From Owenia fusiformis (taxonomy: Eukaryota > Annelida > Polychaeta > Sabellida > Oweniidae): a stretch of 64,000 bases of DNA. The notes below the pieces were generated by a model. It was not told the origin of the DNA. It saw only the letters and a list, made by a program, of their open reading frames with translations, and searched no databases. Positions 60,358-64,000 of the stretch are shown piece by piece (within the stretch, counting starts at the first letter, position 1; every line of letters begins with the position of its first letter). Location of the stretch: positions 2,170,001 to 2,234,000 of the forward strand of contig CAIIXF020000005.1 of NCBI GenBank assembly GCA_903813345.2. The letters run 5' to 3'. Made by a program: the position numbers and the translations under genes.

Positions 60358-63300
60358 TGTCATAATGTCTTAATTATGTTAATTAGATGCTTTATGTTAT
60401 GTCATAATTGTACAAATGTGTTACGTCACAATCTATGGAATAAACGCAGTTGATAGTCAGACACGACACGAGTGAAGTTCAATTCTCATAACATGGTGAC
60501 TAGATGTGGTTAAAATTGGATTAAATTGGTGTTCATGCCGGATATTACTCATATATAGTGCCCGATAATCCTATAGGACAGTAATGGCATCATTTAGACT
60601 GACACCACCGGAAAATTTGGATACAAATAACCCGAAACTATGGAGGTTCTGGAAGCAACGCTTCACAAGATTCAGGACAGCCGCAAAACTTGATTCTGAA
60701 TCGGAGGAAAGCCAGATAAACAGTTTACTTTATATTATGGGTCCAAGATCAGAAGCGATCTATAACAGCTTTATATTCGCAGAAGGAGAGGATAGATCTA
60801 AATATGAAACCGTTTTGAGGAAATTCGACGAGTATTTCGTTCCTAAAGTTAATGTGATAGACGAGCAGCGGCGTTTTCATGAGATCGCACAAAACTCTTC
60901 GTCTGTTGACACGTTCCTGAGAGAACTGTACGAACAATCAGAGGTTTGCGCTTTCGAAAATAAAGAGACGGAAATACTTCATCAGTTCGTTAATGGACTA
61001 TCTAACGTGGAACTTCAAAACAAGATAAAACTGATGGACTATTCTAAACTCACGTTGCATCGATGTATTGAAATGGCAAGAATCCGAGAGGCTGTGCGCG
61101 AGACTGGCCCGCCTCAACCTGTTGATGCGATTAAAGCCCGTGGAAATAGTTCAAATCACCGCAAACAGAAACCCGACCGTGAATGTGGTAACTGTCTTCG
61201 TAAGCATGCAGAGGGGCAGTGTAATGCCCATGGAAAACAATGTTCCGCCTGTAAGGGCATCGGGCATTTTAAAAGGGCATGCCGCAAGACAAAAGGTGGG
61301 ACTGTTAATAAACTTCCGAGTAAAAGCTCAAACAAGAAAATTGAATCTACAGAATACGTAGAAGATCAAGATGAGGATTATGTATTCCTATCGGAAATGG
61401 TAATTCCCAATGACCCAGGCATTCCAGGATTACCAGACCGGATCTTCGGGACAGATGTCGATGTATGCTCACAAGCTTCACCCGTTCCAGGTAGCCAGAG
61501 TGACGATATTAATACATCACCGCTTGCTGATTATGTTGATATCGACAATATGACAGACGTCACAGATGTGAATGATCAAGTTCCAGCGTGGTTTAAAGAA
61601 CTTAGGATAGCAGGTAACAATCCCATTCTTTTCAAAATCGATTCAGGGGCTGATGTTACCATGATCACCAGTGATACATACTCTAGTTTGCCTAATCCTC
61701 CTCCATTACGTCCGAGTAGAGTTAAGCTCAGTAGTCCAGGGGGTCCTGTCAAATGTAAAGGGGTGTTTACCGCTCAAATTCCCCATGCGTCACGCAAATA
61801 CAGGGTAAACATGCACGTCGCAGATACTTTTTCTGGGGTAAATCTTTTGTCCAGGGGCTGTGCTGTAGCCATGGGTCTTTTCAAAGATTTAGGGTCTGTT
61901 CATGATACCTTTAATGACTGTTACGGTGACGTTGGTAAGATTGACTGTAAGCCAGTTCACATTGACCTAAAATCAGACGCTGTGCCTTATAGTGTACCTT
62001 GCTCCAGACGTTTACCTTTACCATTAATGGCTAGAGTGAAAGATAAGTTAGAAAAGCTTGAATCTCAAAGTGTTATTTCACGCGTTACTAGTGCCACTGA
62101 TTGGTGTGCTCCCATTATCGCGGTAGAAAAGAAAAATGATGCTGATCCAAGAATTTGTGTGGATTTACGTCGTCTAAATCTCAGTGTGAAACGTGAGAAG
62201 TTTATCCTCCCTACACCAGAAGACGTTTTGCACAAGTTGGCCGGCTCCACCGTGTTTAGTATTTTGGACGCGTCGAGTTCTTTTTGGGGTCTCACATTAG
62301 ATCACGAATCATCTCTATTGACTACGTTCATTACGCCTTTTGGAAGGTATAAGTTCAATCGCGTACCATTTGGTCTTAACTTCGCAAGTGAACTTTATCA
62401 GAGACATATGAGTGACATATTTTCGAAGGTTGATGGTGCCGAGGTCGTAATCGACGATATAATCGTACATGGAAAAACTCAAGCAGAACATGATAAAAAT
62501 CTCAAGAACGTGATGGAACTCGTAAGAAAGGTAGGGATAAAGCTCAATCGCCGAAAGTGTAAGTTTTCATTGCCGGAAGTCACATTTGTTGGCAATCGAA
62601 TTTCAAAGGACGGTGTAGCTCCTTCACAAGAACACATAAAGGCAATTCAACAGCTAAATACACCTACTGACGTCACAGAACTACGTAGATTTTTAGGTAT
62701 GGTCAATTTTCTATGTCGTTTCGTGAAAAACTTAGCTGAAGTTGCAGCTCCGTTGTATGCATTGCTTAGAAAGGATGTTGTTTTTCAATGGGAAAAAGCC
62801 CAAGATAATGCTTTCAACGAAATCAAACGAATGATATGCAACGCGCCGGTACTAGCTTTTTACGACGTTTCTCGTCCTACTATTGTTAGCGCAGATAGTT
62901 CTAGCTACGGAATCGGGGCGTGTCTTCTTCAGAAAAGTAAAGATGACATTTGGAGACCGGTTGCATTCGGATCAAGAAGTTTATCTGAATCGGAAAAGAA
63001 GTATGCCCAAATTGAGAAGGAATGCCTTGCTTCGGTATGGGGGTGTGAACATTTTTCCAGATATTTAGTCGGTTTACCCGAATTTGAAATTTTTACGGAC
63101 CACAAACCCCTTGTGCCGTTGATAAATTCCAAAGACATTGATAAAGCGCCGATTAGGTGCCAGAGACTTCTTATGCGATTGATGCGCTTCAACGTGCGTG
63201 CTAAATATGTCCCGGGAAAGGATATGGTAATAGCAGACACATTATCGCGCGACCCGATGAAACCGTGTAATGAAAAACAGGATGATTTCGAAGTAGATAT

Positions 63301-64000
63301 AGAATCTTATCTGTACTCACTTGACAGAAATAGACCTATCGCTGATCAGTTATTGGAGAAAATCCGCGAAGCTACAACTTTGGATGCTGATCTTTTACAG
63401 GTAAACAAATACATTTCTCTTGGATGGCCACAATCTATTAAGAGTGTACCGCCAGCTATCAAGCCATATTTTGCAGAACAAGGTATGTTGAGTTTATATA
63501 ACGGAGTTATAACACATGGCTCGCGTGTTGTCGTACCTCGGAGTTTGCAGAGGGATATGCTTGAACGCATCCATCATGGTCATTTGGGCATTACAAAATG
63601 CAGATTGCGCGCGAATCAATCTGTATGGTGGCCTGGAATGAGTTCGCAGATAAAAGATATGGTAAGTAAATGTGCTCATTGTGTTGTTTCAAGGCCAACT
63701 CAAAAGCATGAACCATTGATACCTACTATTCTACCTGATAGGCCATGGTCATTAATCGCAGCGGATCTTTGTGAGTTCCAGAATCAACACTGGTTGGTGA
63801 TCGTGGATTACTTCTCTCGTTTCCCAGAGATCGCGCTCATGAATAAAAACATTACATCAAAGAATGTGATAGACAAAATGAAAGGCATATTTGCCAGATA
63901 TGGTATTGCTGATGTTGTGTCGGATAACGGTCCTCAATTCGCAAGTCAAGAGTTTGCAGATTTTGCTAAGAAATACAATTTCCGTCACATAACTAGTTCG
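60358..64000 (+). mobile_element. Ty3/Gypsy LTR retrotransposon (runs off the window)
   Basis: A short putative 5' LTR spans about 60358-60493 (TGT...ACA, with an AATAAA inside), followed directly by TGG, as in a tRNA primer-binding site. One continuous Gag-Pol frame starts at 60584. In order it holds a capsid-like Gag with a zinc-knuckle-like Cys/His region (about 61190-61290), an aspartic protease (DSGAD, about 61640), reverse transcriptase (about 62000-62600, active site IDD), RNase H (about 62870-63250), an HHCC integrase finger (about 63570-63690) and the integrase core (from about 63750). The element looks whole as far as it can be seen, and is probably young. Its 3' part lies outside. 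It sits in a reelin intron on the opposite strand. Confidence 0.9.

Overview
This looks like intron-rich, AT-rich DNA from a marine invertebrate animal. It has multi-exon genes with GT-AG introns of a few hundred to a few thousand bases, a reelin gene, fibrinogen-related (FReD) genes, many MITE-like repeats and a Ty3/Gypsy element. A mollusc or other lophotrochozoan is my best guess, but this is inference from gene content and repeat style. No species-specific sequence was recognised.

Positions 1-47548 are dominated by one + strand gene whose 5' end lies outside the window. I could chain 42 exons with matching splice phases into one open frame of 8289 nt, coding 2762 residues plus a stop. It encodes about 15 fibronectin type III (FN3) domains, a long charged disordered linker after the first full one, a C-terminal thioredoxin-fold domain with a CxxS motif (C-R-T-S), and a basic tail. 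I do not recognise an established orthologue. Two of its introns hold secreted-protein genes on the opposite strand: a tandem pair of PAN/apple-EGF-FReD genes (11019-15426 and 16355-19204), and a chymotrypsin-fold serine protease (24869-26914, with a probable signal-peptide exon at 30244-30306) whose last exon is duplicated at 22875-23117.

After the FN3 gene, a convergent single-exon beta-1,3-glycosyltransferase (GT31) gene lies at 48313-49479 on the - strand. About 5.7 kb without a gene follows, holding a LINE 3' end and a PIF/Harbinger-like MITE. The last 13 exons of reelin (- strand, 55231-60336) cover the end of repeat 6 through repeat 8 and the C-terminus. A Ty3/Gypsy LTR retrotransposon on the + strand (60358 to beyond the window edge) sits in the next upstream reelin intron.

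The most striking signal is a set of local duplications centred on splice junctions of the FN3 gene. One is a 20-bp array grown from the exon-10 donor. A second is a 45/46-bp minisatellite of about 29 units grown from the exon-13 donor, whose first extra donors keep the reading frame. The others are a 92-bp duplication over the exon-21 acceptor and an intronic copy of the exon-23 acceptor. The nested protease adds a duplicated terminal exon.
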